NCBI RefSeq assembly: GCF_013256425.1
Contig: NZ_CP053904.1
Coordinates: 1,674,001-1,738,000, forward strand
DNA length: 64,000 bases
Direction: 5' to 3'
Source: Hymenobacter sp. BRD67
Lineage (GTDB): Bacteria > Bacteroidota > Bacteroidia > Cytophagales > Hymenobacteraceae
Each line of letters begins with the position of its first letter. The first letter of the stretch is position 1. Of this stretch, positions 45,801-55,767 are shown in pieces. A model generated the notes under the pieces. That model saw only the letters and a program-made list of their open reading frames with translations. It was not told where the DNA came from and made no database searches. Position numbers and translations under genes: made by a program.

Positions 45801-46786
45801 ATGCCTACCAATGACCTTGATGACTTGTTTCGTCGGCAGCTGAGCCAGCACGCCACGCCCCCGGTGCTGACTTGCAGCAGCGCCTGGCGGCGCTGGCCGA
45901 GGCCGAGCGCCTGGACACCCGGTTTCGGTCGGGGCTGGAAGGCCATGCTTCTCAGCCCCGCCGCGAGCTATGGGAACGTCTGGAAGATGAGCACCTTCGC
46001 CCGCAGCCACGCCGCAGGCGCCCGATAATGGCCTGGTGGTACTATGCGGCTGCCGTGGTAGTACTACTGCTGGCCGGCGGGGCCGGGCTATGGGGCGGCT
46101 ACTTCCGCCTGCCGGGCCACGAACTGGCTGCGAGGCGGGCGGGCGGGCAGCAACCCCTTGAACTAGCGCAGAAACAATTATCTAATCAACAGACGATTAG
46201 CGATATATTTTCGGCCAAGGCTGAAAAAAAACAGGCTATTTCCTCGGGGCAGGCAACGGCTTCTTCTCTTTCCTCATCTAGCCACCCGATAGCCACTACT
46301 ACCCGGCTGCGCCGCGCTGCCACGGCCCACCGGGTAGCCAGTAGCCATCATCTTCAAACTCGGCGGCCGGACGCGGCCACCGGCGCGCTAGCTACGGCCA
46401 GGGGACGGACCACCCCGGCTAGTCAGCTCTCGCCTACTCCGCACGAGCCAGCTGCCACGGCAGTAGCACCGGCCGCGCAGGCTACCAACCCACCTCTTGT
46501 AGTGGCCGCAGTGGCCGGGCCTGTTACCCCGGCCGCTACGCCTGAAATCATTGAAGTAGAGGTGCGGCGCGGTCCGGAGCCCGCCGGCACCTCGGCGCCG
46601 GTCGTAGTGGCTGCCCACTCGGCTCCGGCCCGGCCCCGGCTGCGCCTGGGTGGCCTGCTGCGCCAGGCCAACCACCTGGTGCACGGCGAGGCCGTGAGCC
46701 TGGCTGAGGCTACCGGGCTCCCCGAAAGCCTGACTGTGCAGGCCCGCCTCGGCGGCCGGGTACTGTCCCGAACTATTCAACTGTAA
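45801..46786 (+). CDS. Anti-sigma-like membrane protein, split by a frameshift
   Basis: The corrected protein is 328 residues. The N-terminal cytoplasmic part (MPTNDLDDLFRRQLSQHATP, PGADLQQRLAALAEAERLD, RELWERLEDEH) is typical of the sigma-binding ends of Bacteroidota anti-sigma factors. A single transmembrane segment lies near residues 77-99 (MAWWYYAAAVVVLLLAGGAG). The rest is an Ala/Thr/Pro-rich periplasmic tail ending ARLGGRVLSRTIQL. The frames join when one base is added to the C run at 45858-45862. Position directly after the ECF gene supports the assignment; no catalytic domain is present. Confidence 0.78.
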
Positions 46787-46865
46787 AACGGAGCTGCACT
46801 CCGTTTTCTCCTTCAAAGCGAACGGATTAGCCTTCTCCTTTTACATTTCTTAACACCGCTTATCC

Positions 46866-47990
46866 ATGAAACTTCTTCTTTCAACTGCAATGGGAGCCCT
46901 GGTGCTGGCCGCTGCCCGCCCCGCACAGGCACTGGTGCCAACCCCTGCTCCAACCGATACAATTGTAGTAAAGCTGCCCAACAAGGCCGTCATGACGCTG
47001 GTAGTGCACGATGCCCAGCAATTGCGCCAGCTGCCCCTGTACCACCTCGACTCGCTGGTGGCACGCCTGAGCGGCTACATCAAGCGGGCCGATGCCGCCG
47101 CCAAGATTGCCGAAACGGACCGCCTGACGACCGTTTTTCACCCTGACCGGGACCAGCCGGGCCAGCAGCTGCCAGAGGAAATCCGCATCACGACCCGCAA
47201 GCCGGGACCGGGCAGCTACGGCCCCAGCAATAAGATAGAAGTATTACTGGAAAAGAAGCTTGGGGTAGTTATCAATACGGATGGCAACACCAACAGCCAG
47301 CCCCGCGCCGCCGGGCGCGCCGACCGGCTGGCCCAGCGCGATTCGCTGCGCCAAGCGCGCTGGGAGCACAAATCATCGTCTACTGACCTGGTTTTTGACC
47401 TGGGCCTGAATGCGCTGGTGAACCAGCCTGGCGGGGCCGGCCGGCCCGAGCTGCGCACGCTGGGCTCGCGCTACGTCAACGTTGGCTTCGACCATCAGCA
47501 GCGCCTGGGAGGGCGGCGTAGTCCGCTCTATCTTATTCTCGGGCCCGAGTTTGCGTTTAACAACTACATGCTGGAAGGCAATAACAAGTGGGTGAACCAA
47601 AACGGGCAGACCAGCGTGGCACTCGAAACCAGCGGCCGCCAGTTCCAGAAAACCAAGCTCGCAACGTCCACCTTTACCGTGCCGCTCATGCTCCAGCTGA
47701 GTCTGCACGACCGGCACGGCAACACGGCGCTGCGCCTCGGGGCGGGGGGCTTCGTGGGCTACCGGCTCGGCAGCTGGACCAAGCTCAAGTATTTTGAGGA
47801 GGGCACCACCTATAAGGATAAGGACTACGGCTCGTACAACCTTACCGACTGGCAGTATGGCCTACAAGGGGTGCTGGGCTACCGCTCGCTTACGTTCTTT
47901 GCCAAGTACAACCTCAATAACCTGTTTCGTGATGGCCAGGGCCCGCAGGCTCAGACCCTGAGCTTCGGCGTGCGGATTTTTGGTAATTAA
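46866..47990 (+). CDS. Hypothetical outer-membrane beta-barrel protein
   Basis: 374 residues. Signal peptide MKLLLSTAMGALVLAAARPA, then a coiled or disordered ~150 residues, then alternating aromatic/hydrophobic strands in the C-terminal ~190 residues: RYVNVGFDHQQRLG, SPLYLILGPEFAFNNYML, STFTVPLMLQLSLH, LRLGAGGFVGYRLGSW, YGLQGVLGYRSLTFFAKYNL and a terminal SFGVRIFGN. This fits PorT-like outer-membrane barrels. It is 79 bases after the anti-sigma gene and probably its regulatory target or sensor. A TACATTTC box precedes its start. Confidence 0.7.
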   Translation: MKLLLSTAMGALVLAAARPAQALVPTPAPTDTIVVKLPNKAVMTLVVHDAQQLRQLPLYHLDSLVARLSGYIKRADAAAKIAETDRLTTVFHPDRDQPGQQLPEEIRITTRKPGPGSYGPSNKIEVLLEKKLGVVINTDGNTNSQPRAAGRADRLAQRDSLRQARWEHKSSSTDLVFDLGLNALVNQPGGAGRPELRTLGSRYVNVGFDHQQRLGGRRSPLYLILGPEFAFNNYMLEGNNKWVNQNGQTSVALETSGRQFQKTKLATSTFTVPLMLQLSLHDRHGNTALRLGAGGFVGYRLGSWTKLKYFEEGTTYKDKDYGSYNLTDWQYGLQGVLGYRSLTFFAKYNLNNLFRDGQGPQAQTLSFGVRIFGN

Positions 47991-48007
47991 TAGCTTCCGG
48001 CAGATAA

Positions 48008-48064
48008 GTAGCGCGCCGGGGTATTTCGCTTCTCAATGGGCGGCGAAATACCCCGGCGCGCTAC
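48008..48064. terminator. 22-bp hairpin between convergent genes
   Basis: GTAGCGCGCCGGGGTATTTC... (48008-48029) pairs perfectly with 48043-48064, loop 13 bases. It follows the outer-membrane protein stop and includes the stop codon of the minus-strand methyltransferase (48061-48063). A bidirectional terminator is likely, although it lacks a T run. Confidence 0.6.
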
Positions 48065-48816
48065 ACGTTTCGAAAGAAATTATCCAGCAGTATGGCGGCC
48101 GAAACGGCCACATTCAGGCTTTCGGCCCGGCCGCCGGGGCCGTGCGGAATGTGCAGCCGCCGCGTCAGCCGGGCCGCTACCTCCGGGCTAAGTCCGTGCG
48201 ACTCGCTGCCCATTACCAGCACGCCGGCCGGCCGCAGCTCGAGCCTATGCACGTTATCACCTTTCAGGTCAGCCCCGTATACTGGCACTTCGCTGGGTAA
48301 GGCCGCCAGCCAGCCAGCCAGGTCGCGGCCGGGCCACACGGGCACCCGGCTGAATGCCCCCATGCTGGCTGCCACGGCTTTGGGGTTAAATGGGTCGGCG
48401 CAGTTTTCTGATAACACCAGGCCGGGCAGGCCATACCAGTCGGCCAGGCGCCAGAGGGTACCGAGGTTGCCGGGGTCGGCTACGTTGTCGAGGGCCAGCA
48501 CCAGGCTATTGACCGGCAGCGCGGCGGGCAGCGGTATTTCGGGCGGGCGGCGCACTACGGCCAGCGCGGCGGCGTTGGTTTGCAGCGTACCGAGCTGCGT
48601 GAGCTCATCTTCGCTGGCCAGCTGCACCGGCAGACCAGGGTAGGCGCGCAGGTGCTCGGCGAAGGCCGCAGTGGCGAGCAGGTGCTCGATTATGAGGCCC
48701 GAACCGAGCAACTCTAGCACGCTTTTCGCACCTTCGACCAGAAAGGCGGCGTGGCGCTGCCGATATTTGCGCTGGTGTAGCGACCGTACGTATTTGGCGA
48801 GGGCTTTTGAAACCAT
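48061..48816 (-). CDS. TrmH/SpoU-family RNA 2'-O-methyltransferase
   Basis: 251 residues. An N-terminal substrate-binding domain (YVRSLHQRKYRQRHAAFLVE GAKSV) precedes the SPOUT trefoil-knot domain with all three motifs: motif 1 LALDNVADPGNLGTLWRLAD, motif 2 VLVMGSESHGLSPEV, and motif 3 RLHIPHGPGGRAESLNVAVS AAI. It transfers methyl from SAM to a ribose 2'-OH in rRNA or tRNA; the exact position cannot be told. Its ATG (48816) overlaps by ten bases the start of the divergent TamL-like gene. Confidence 0.92.
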   Translation of the reverse strand: MVSKALAKYVRSLHQRKYRQRHAAFLVEGAKSVLELLGSGLIIEHLLATAAFAEHLRAYPGLPVQLASEDELTQLGTLQTNAAALAVVRRPPEIPLPAALPVNSLVLALDNVADPGNLGTLWRLADWYGLPGLVLSENCADPFNPKAVAASMGAFSRVPVWPGRDLAGWLAALPSEVPVYGADLKGDNVHRLELRPAGVLVMGSESHGLSPEVAARLTRRLHIPHGPGGRAESLNVAVSAAILLDNFFRNV

Positions 48817-51673
48817 TAGAACAACAAAGTAACGACCGGCCGCGCTTCGGCCCGCACGCGGTAGCGGCCTGGCTACTGCCGGGCCTGACGGCCCTACTGG
48901 TAGCAGTGGGGTGCTCGCCCCTGCGCCTGCTGCAACCCAGGCAGCGCCTGCTCACTCGGGTAGCCGTTGAGAGTGAGGGCCTGAGCCCGGCCCAGCAGGA
49001 GCGGATGCTTACCCTGGTGCAGCAAAAGCCGAACCGCAACCTGCCGCTGCCGAAGCTGGCGATTTATCAGCTCGGTCATTCCTTTTATGATTCGACGCGC
49101 ATTGAGCGTAAGGTGAAGGGTATTCGGGAAAAATATGCCGCCCGGCTGGCTACCGCCCAGGGCGACTCGGCCCGAACCGGCAAGCTGCTGGCGCGCCGCG
49201 ACCGCCGCCTGGCCCGCAAGCGCACTGCCTTGGAAAAGGGTAATTCCATCATGCGCCTGGGCGAGCCGCCCGTTATCTACGACCCCACGCTGAGCCGCCG
49301 CACGGTAGACCAGCTGGCTACTTACCTGCGCTCGCAGGGCTATTTTCGGGCTACGGTCGGCTTCACCGATTCGGCCCGCTCAAAGCGAACGCTTATTTCC
49401 AGCGCCTTACGAGCCATTGGTCTGCGCAAGCCACAGCGGGCGGCCCCGCTGCGCGACTCGATGGGCGGCCGCCTGCACCGGCTGGTTACGGTAACCTACC
49501 TGGTAGCCGAGGGACAACGGTTTACGCTCAGTAAGCTTACCCAGAGCATTGCCGACTCGGGGGTGGCGCGAGTGGTAGCCGGGGCGCGGGGCGCTACCCT
49601 GCTGCACGTCGGCGGGGCCTACAACGAAGACCTCATCGGCCAGGAGCGGCAGCGCCTGGAAACGCTGGTTAAAAACGCGGGCTACTACGACTTCCGGGCC
49701 CAGTATATCACCCTGGAAGCTGATACCAGCTTTGAGAAAAACCAGGTGCGGCTGCGCCTGGTCATTGCCAGTCCGCCCGGCGGGCACCGCGCCTATCACC
49801 TGCGCCACGTTACGGTACTTACCGATGTAAACCAGGCCCGCGGCCTGCGGGCAGTGGCCGGCGACACCACCCGCCGGCCGCGGAGCCGGCCGCTACGCCG
49901 GACAGCTGCGCCGGCCGATACCCTCAACATATCGGGCCGGGTGGCGGGCTCACCCACCGGGCGCATTTCAACGGCCAATATGCCGGCGGGCGTTACGCCC
50001 GCCGCGGTGGCCGACTCGCTAAGCGCACGCCGGCTGCGCCGGGCTGGGCGGGTGGTAGTGCCGCGCGATACGGTACGCCAGGATTCACTGCTTTTTTCGA
50101 GCCGGGGCAAGCTGGCAATTAGTCCGGGTATTCTGGCCCGGCAGATTACCATGCGGCCTGGCCAGCTATATAGCCAGACCCGCACGCAGCGCACGCAGCG
50201 CCAGCTTTCCAACCTCGACATGTTCCGGTTTAATACCGTGAGCTACCGCAAGGTGGCCGACGCAGCCAGCGACGCCACGCCGGCCGCCGACAGCAGCCAG
50301 GCGCTGACGCCAAACTCACCGCCTCCCCTGCCCAGCGGCAACCGGCCGCCCAGCTACCTCGATGCCGTCATTATAACGTCGCCGAGCCCGCGCTTTTCAG
50401 AAACGACCGAGTTTGGCGGCACCTACGTGGCCAACCGCGTGGGCCCCTTCGGCAACCTGCGCCTGAAATGGCGCAATCCCTTTGGCGGAGCTGAAGTGCT
50501 CGAGCTCAGCGCCCGCGCAGGCCTCGAAGGCCAGCTTACCCAGATAGGCGACAGCAGTAGTGGTCCGGCTACCTACACCGTACAGTACGGGGCGACCGCT
50601 GCCCTGGTGCTGCCCCAGTTTCTGGTGCCGTTTCAGTTAGGCAGTTTTCTGCGCAACGACCAGCCCCGCACCCGATTTGCGCTCTCAACTACTTATACCT
50701 CAAACAATTATTATACCCGCAGCAATACCGAGTTTACCTTTGACTACCTCTGGCAGCCCAGCACCTACCAGCAGTATATATTCACGCCCGTAGACCTGGG
50801 CATTGTACGGACGCCCTACGTCAGCAATTTTTACCGGCGGCGCCTCAGCGACCTGCGCACCACGCAGGGCAGCCCCCTGTACCTCTCGTTTCAGTCCATC
50901 TACGAGCCGAGCCTCAGCTTTACGTCGCTTTACAATTCCAACGACCTTACCCAGACGCGTAGCGGGCACTATCTGCGCCTGTATGTCGAAATTGGCGGCC
51001 TCACCCGCAACCTCTACCGCCACGAGCAATGGTTTGAGCAAACGGGACTGGCCGTGTACAACTTTGCCAAGCTAACGGCCGATTACCGCCGCTACTACCG
51101 CCTCTCGCCCCAAACCTACTTTGCCTGGCGCCTGAACGGCGGCGTGGCGCACGCCCTGACGACCACCCCCGACGCCACCAACGGAGTAATCACAAATCCC
51201 TATATTATTCCCTACGACAAGTACCTGTTTGTGGGGGGTCCAACAGCGTGCGCGCCTGGGCGCCGCGCCGCCTGGGCACCGGCTCCTACGCCACGCGCTT
51301 TGCCGACGGCACCCGCGACTACTACACCGAGCAGCCCGGCGAGGTGCTGCTCGAAGGCTCGGCCGAGTACCGCTTCCCGGTGTATTCGTTTATCAAAGGG
51401 GCGCTGTTCACCGATTTTGGCAACGTCTGGACGCTTCAGCCCGATGCCGCCCGGCCCGGCGCCGAGTTTCTGGTGAATCGGTTTTATAAGCAGTTTGCCG
51501 TGGGCTCGGGGTTCGGCATCCGCATGGATTTTACTTTTCTTATCCTGCGCTTCGACATTGCCACCAAGGTGTATGACCCAACCGAGCAAGGGCAGCCCTG
51601 GCGCCTGGGCAATGCCCTGCGCCATACCGACAACCAAACCGTGGTGAACGTTGGCCTGGGCTATCCCTTTTAA
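48807..51673 (+). CDS. TamL-like Omp85 lipoprotein (outer-membrane protein assembly), split by a frameshift
   Basis: The corrected protein is 955 residues. TTG 48807 gives a signal with lipobox LLVAVGCSPLRLL (Cys near residue 36). POTRA-like domains follow (VDQLATYLRSQGYFRATVGF; LVKNAGYYDFRAQYITLEAD; QRQLSNLDMFRFNTVSYRKV). The C-terminal half is an Omp85 barrel with FGGTYVANRVGPFGNLRLKW and VGGSNSVRAWAPRRLG (the conserved R of the VRGY-like loop-6 motif). It ends in NVGLGYPF, a terminal aromatic as in outer-membrane barrels. The frame is restored by one base in the G run 51233-51238. Lipidation marks TamL, the Bacteroidota counterpart of TamA, which inserts outer-membrane proteins. Start codon uncertain. 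Confidence 0.88.
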
Positions 51674-51708
51674 GCCCTTGCTTATTTTGACCAGTTACTT
51701 CAGTCTCT

Positions 51709-51951
51709 ATGCACCCGGCCGATTCCTTACCCGAAACTAAAATTCTTACCTTTCTCTCGGCTGGCTCCGAAGACGAGCCCAAGGGACCACCCATTGCGTT
51801 TACCCAGACCGAGATACTGGCTTTTCCCGAGGTTCGGGAGTGGCTGGCCAACGGCTACGAGCTCGACAGCTTTGCTAATAAACTCTCGCCGAAAGACCCT
51901 CACCTGGTTATCCTGCTGGTGGTGCTGACCCGCCGCCCCGAGGCCGCCTAG
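51709..51951 (+). CDS. Small hypothetical protein
   Basis: 80 residues: MHPADSLPETKILTFLSAGS then PIAFTQTEILAFPEVREWLA and ANKLSPKDPHLVILLVVLTR. No signal peptide. It looks like a soluble single-domain protein; no family recognised. It follows the TamL-like gene after 36 bases and may be co-transcribed. Confidence 0.6.
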   Translation: MHPADSLPETKILTFLSAGSEDEPKGPPIAFTQTEILAFPEVREWLANGYELDSFANKLSPKDPHLVILLVVLTRRPEAA

Positions 51952-51989
51952 CTTTTCTGCGCCCGGCCCGCCGGAAATGCTTGTTTCGC

Positions 51990-52388
51990 TTACTCCGCGC
52001 TCAGCCACGCGTTGGCCGCGCCTTCGTCCACGAAGCGGGCAACCTGCAAGGGGCTGTCGGGCCGGCCGGCAGCCGCGCCGGGCAGGCTGCTCAGGTAGTC
52101 GGGCAACACCAGGAAGCATACCCGCAGCGGCTCGCCCAGCGCCCGCTGCACCTCGGGCAGGAAACGGGTGATGACCCACTCTGGTCCTTCAAGACTGCGA
52201 TTGACGCGTCGGCGCGAATCGATAAGCCAGTGCCCACAGTGATAGTGCAGTGCGGCCAGGCGTAGGGCTTCGTAGCCTTCGTGCAGCTCCGCCTCGGTTA
52301 CTGAGTGCAGCCAGCGGCCGGTAAGATGGCCGAGGTCGGGGCGAAAAGCAACGTGCATGCTGGTAGTGGAAAACTGGACAGTAGCCAT
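51990..52388 (-). CDS. Hypothetical protein, SpoIIAA/STAS-like in layout
   Basis: 132 residues from ATG 52388 (MATVQFSTTSMHVAFRPDLG). Alternating strands and helices: HLTGRWLHSVTEAELHEGYE, ALHYHCGHWLIDSRRRVNRS, EPLRVCFLVLPDYLSSLPG, and QVARFVDEGAANAWLSAE. This alpha/beta pattern with a central HWLIDSR strand resembles the STAS-like SpoIIAA fold seen in many Hymenobacter hypothetical proteins; the match is my inference. A longer start (52445) is not favoured. Confidence 0.6.
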   Translation of the reverse strand: MATVQFSTTSMHVAFRPDLGHLTGRWLHSVTEAELHEGYEALRLAALHYHCGHWLIDSRRRVNRSLEGPEWVITRFLPEVQRALGEPLRVCFLVLPDYLSSLPGAAAGRPDSPLQVARFVDEGAANAWLSAE

Positions 52389-52569
52389 AAACGGAGCCGG
52401 GCAATGGACGCTGGCGACGCTAAAGCTACGGAGCAGCCCCGCCACGGCTTATCGTACCAGGCTGCTTTTTTAGCGTAAGCCCCTCCGGGCTGCTTCGCTA
52501 CGTGGCTTGCTGGCCCTGTGCAACAGCCGCTTTCAGGCGGAGCCCCGACTCTTCTCTACTCCTTGTTCC

Positions 52570-52929
52570 GTGACTTCCACTTTTCCCTTTAAAATAGCCG
52601 CCGCCCAAAACCCGGCCGAGCCGACGCGCCAGTTTGCCATTCTGGCCGATGTAGCGGGCCTCGATGCGTATTACCACCTGTTTGAGGATTACGGCTTTGG
52701 CGGCGATGGCGCTTCGTGGCGCGAGCACATCGAAACCATCATCGAGGAGTTTCGGCCCGACCTGCTAGAGCACCTGGAATTTGACGAAGACCGCGACACG
52801 TTTCTGGTTTATGCCGACAGCCCGGCGGCAGCCCGCGACTTTATGGCGCTGGTGCTGCCTTATTTTGGCGATTTAGGCAAGCTCAAAAAATACTTTAGTC
52901 AGACCGACCCCGACGATTTTTTTGCCTGA
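52570..52929 (+). CDS. Imm51-like immunity protein, copy 1
   Basis: About 119 residues from GTG 52570; an upstream TTG (52507) would add 21 residues. It shows YHLFEDYGFGGDGASWREHI, ETIIEEFRPDLLEHLEFDED RDTFLVYAD and AARDFMALVLPYFGDL. The motif PDLLEHLEFDE is shared with the gene at 57911 (PDLLEHLDFDE), so the two are paralogues. The layout fits Imm51-type immunity proteins of polymorphic toxin systems. No toxin gene adjoins it. The low hydrophobicity and acidic core fit an inhibitor of a cytoplasmic toxin. Confidence 0.65.
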   Translation: MTSTFPFKIAAAQNPAEPTRQFAILADVAGLDAYYHLFEDYGFGGDGASWREHIETIIEEFRPDLLEHLEFDEDRDTFLVYADSPAAARDFMALVLPYFGDLGKLKKYFSQTDPDDFFA

Positions 52930-53084
52930 AGTCGGCCAGGCTACTGCCGGCGCGGGGAGGTTGGCTATACCCCGGCCCGAGGCACGGAAGCATGGCGAAC
53001 GGCAGGAACCCGCTTTTTTTATAAAATCTTAAAAAAAAGAGTGCCGGGTATTGTTTTTTAAGCGAAGCTGCTCGCTCAGCCTAA

Positions 53085-53116
53085 CTGCGCCCGGCCCCTG
53101 GCTGGGCCGGGCGCAG
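53085..53116. terminator. 13-bp GC hairpin
   Basis: CTGCGCCCGGCCC (53085-53097) and its perfect complement (53104-53116). No T run follows, so termination is uncertain; it is 156 bases after the Imm51-like stop. Confidence 0.35.
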
Positions 53117-53238
53117 CGTGCGCTATCACTACCCTGCGGGTGAGCTAAGCGCGCGCTACGTGCGGGGTAGCTGCCAACGCCCTGATAACCGGCAGTATGC
53201 GCCGTGTTTAAGCCTTTTTTTTAGCGCACCGAGCCGCC

Positions 53239-53246
53239 TACATTTG
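53239..53246 (+). promoter_or_regulatory. -7 box upstream of the GH64 gene
   Basis: TACATTTG is a perfect TAnnTTTG box with a T-rich stretch about 16-24 bases upstream. It lies 189 bases before ATG 53436. Confidence 0.45.
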
Positions 53247-53435
53247 TCCGGGTTCGCTGGCCTGCGCCCCTATTTGTGGGCAGCCAGTGGCCCCGCAACT
53301 CCGGCCGGAGCCAAGCTACCCTTACCTGACTGTTGCAACAGCCGGGCGGCAGTATACCCCCACAACGCGCAGCCGACGGGCAGCAGCGCCAGGGCGAATC
53401 TATTTTTTATACAATTCTCACTCTTTCCTTTTCCC

Positions 53436-55660
53436 ATGAAAAAACCAGCACTTTTTGCCCTTTTGGGGCTATTGCTACTCTTTGGCGGGCTGCCGCGCGG
53501 GGCGCGGGCCCAGGGCAGTATTCCGTTCACCGTCAACAACACGTCGCCCTTTCCCGATACCGACCTGTACGTAGCCATCGTGGGCATCGACCCCTCGAAC
53601 AACCACGTGTGGGTAAATGCCGCCAACAGCCAGGTGCTGCCCATGAGCACCAGCTACAACACCGTAACCGGCCCCACCATCAGCGGCAACACCGGGCCGG
53701 GCGGCAACTCGAAGTATGCGGCCTGCTTTACCCGGCTCAGCGACATCCCGAGCCATACATTCACTTTACCCTATATTGCTGGCTGCCGGGTGTACATCGC
53801 GCACGGACAGCAGCTGTATTTCTACTTTTTCGGGGCCAGTGGGGCGCCATCGGGCTACACCGCGCCCAATCCGCAGAGCCCGACCGACCCCAATACCGGC
53901 ATCGTGTACGAAACCATTGAGCTGACCAATAACTCTGGTGGCTTTTTTGGCAATACGACGCGCGTCGATGCCTTCGCCTACCCCATGGGCCTGGAGCTGT
54001 ACGGCAACGGCGGCTACTACAAGAAGACGGGTGAGCTGAAAACGGCCGCCGACATCGTGTCGGCCTACAAGGCCAACGTACCCACCGAGTTTCAGGGCAC
54101 GGTGAACAACTCGACCGGTGTTATTACGTTTCCCAGCAAAACGCCGGCTTTCTACGATGGCACTAACGGCACCACAGCCGGGCCGTATGGCAACTACTTT
54201 AAGTCATATCTCGACGCCATCTGGGCCAAGTACAAGAACGAGGACCTGATTTTTAACGCCGGCAACGCGGGCGTGTTCAAGGGCCGCGTGGGAACCGACA
54301 ACCGCCTGGTAGTGGTAGGGCAGTCGGGCGCCTACAGCGGCCGCACGGGCATCATCACCCGCGAGCCCACCACGCAGGAAGCGTTTGAGGGCAAGGGCGT
54401 GCTGGCCACCCGCAACAGCGACGGCGACTGCGACCTGGTAGTGCAGGCCCAAATCACGGCGGCCGTCAACCGCCACGCCATCAGCACGGCCAGTGCCGTA
54501 GCCGGCCAGCAGGATTTCTACAACGTGGCCAACTTCTACCAGACGGCCCCGATGAATTACTACGCCCGCTTCTGGCACCTGCCGGGCATCAGCGTCAACA
54601 ACCTCTCGTACGGCTTCGCCTACGACGACGTGGCCGACCAGTCGTCGACGCTCCAGACGCCGCAGCCTACGAAGGTAGTGGCCTCGTTTGGCGGCTTCGC
54701 GGGCCAGGCCGGCACCTCGGGCGTGGCCACGATGTACAAGGACTGCAACTACGGCGGTACGGCCGTAGCCTTGCCGGTGGGCGACTACACCCTGAGCGCG
54801 CTGCAGGCCAAGGGTATTCTGAATGACGATATCTCGTCGCTGCAACTCATTAGCGGCTACCAGGTGGTGCTGTATGCTGATGACAATTTCGGCGGCGCGT
54901 CGCTCACGGTAACGGCTAATAACAGCTGCCTGGTTAACAACGCGCTGGGTAGCGGCAACTGGAACGACCAGACGTCTTCGCTGCGGGTGCAAACTGCCGC
55001 GCCAGCCTTCAGCCTTCAGCTCGAAGCCGAGAATGCCAACGTAAACAACGGCATGGTGGTAGAAACCTGCACCGATACCGGGGCGGCCAGGACATGGGCT
55101 ATATCGACCCCGGTGACTACCTGGTATTCAACAACATCAACTTCCCTACCACGGGCAGCTATACCATTGAGTACCGGGTGGCCAGCGGGGCCAGCGGCGG
55201 CACTATCTCTTCTGACTTGAACGCGGGCGCCATTCAGCTGGGCAATACGACCATACCGGCCACGGGCGGCTGGCAGACCTGGACCACGGTATCGAAAACG
55301 GTAAGCATAACTGCGGGCACCTATAATTTCGGCGTATATGCCCAGACGGGCGGCTACAACCTCAACTGGGTGCGTATCAGCAAAGTGAGCGGGGCCCGCT
55401 CGGCCCTGGCGACCCTCAATAGCCGCGATGATGCTCAGCTGAGCCTTTACCCCAACCCCGTGAGCCAGGAGCTGCAGCTGGCTACCGCGCCCGAGCTGGC
55501 GGGCAGCACCTACCGCGTGGTGAACGCCGTGGGCCAGGCCGTGCGCCAGGGTGCCCTCGGCGCAGCAATCGACGTGACGGCCCTGCCGGCCGGCCTCTAC
55601 CTGCTGGTCGTTACCACGAAAGACCAGCAGACGCTGAGCCGGCGCTTTACCAAGCTGTAG
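53436..55660 (+). CDS. Secreted GH64 beta-1,3-glucanase with crystallin and CBM modules and a T9SS signal, split by a frameshift
   Basis: The corrected protein is 741 residues. Signal peptide MKKPALFALLGLLLLFGGLP; GH64 domain about 28-400 opening IPFTVNNTSPFPDTDLYVAI. Candidate catalytic Glu162 and Asp178 are 16 residues apart, as in the characterised laminaripentaose-producing enzyme (Glu154/Asp170). A beta/gamma-crystallin module follows (about 432-518: MYKDCNYGGTAVALPVGDYT, YADDNFGGASLTV), then a CBM6/35-like module (about 526-650, LQLEAENANV, WVRISKV), then a type A T9SS sorting domain (LSLYPNPVSQELQL ... GLYLLVV). The frame is restored by one base in the G run 55080-55083. GH64 enzymes cut long beta-1,3-glucan, as in fungal walls. 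Confidence 0.9.
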
Positions 55661-55684
55661 ACGCTTTATTTTTAGCTAATTACC

Positions 55685-55713
55685 AAAGGCTGCCTGGTTT
55701 CCAGGCAGCCTTT
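55685..55713 (+). terminator. Terminator of the GH64 gene
   Basis: AAAGGCTGCCTGG-TTT-CCAGGCAGCCTTT, a perfect 13-bp stem starting 25 bases after the stop. Confidence 0.8.
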
Positions 55714-55767
55714 CTGGCAGTTCAGCCCGGCTTTGAGTCGCATCTTTGCCGGCCTCTTCCTGTTGGT

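Larger units (their letters stand above)
52930..53435. other. Intergenic region upstream of the GH64 gene
   Basis: 506 bases. A GC-rich hairpin at 53085-53116 (CTGCGCCCGGCCC and complement, six-base loop) may end the upstream transcript, and a -7 box TACATTTG at 53239-53246 (perfect TAnnTTTG) starts the next. A long untranslated leader (~190 bases) would precede ATG 53436; the frame open through it (from 53118) is not coding-like. Confidence 0.5.
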
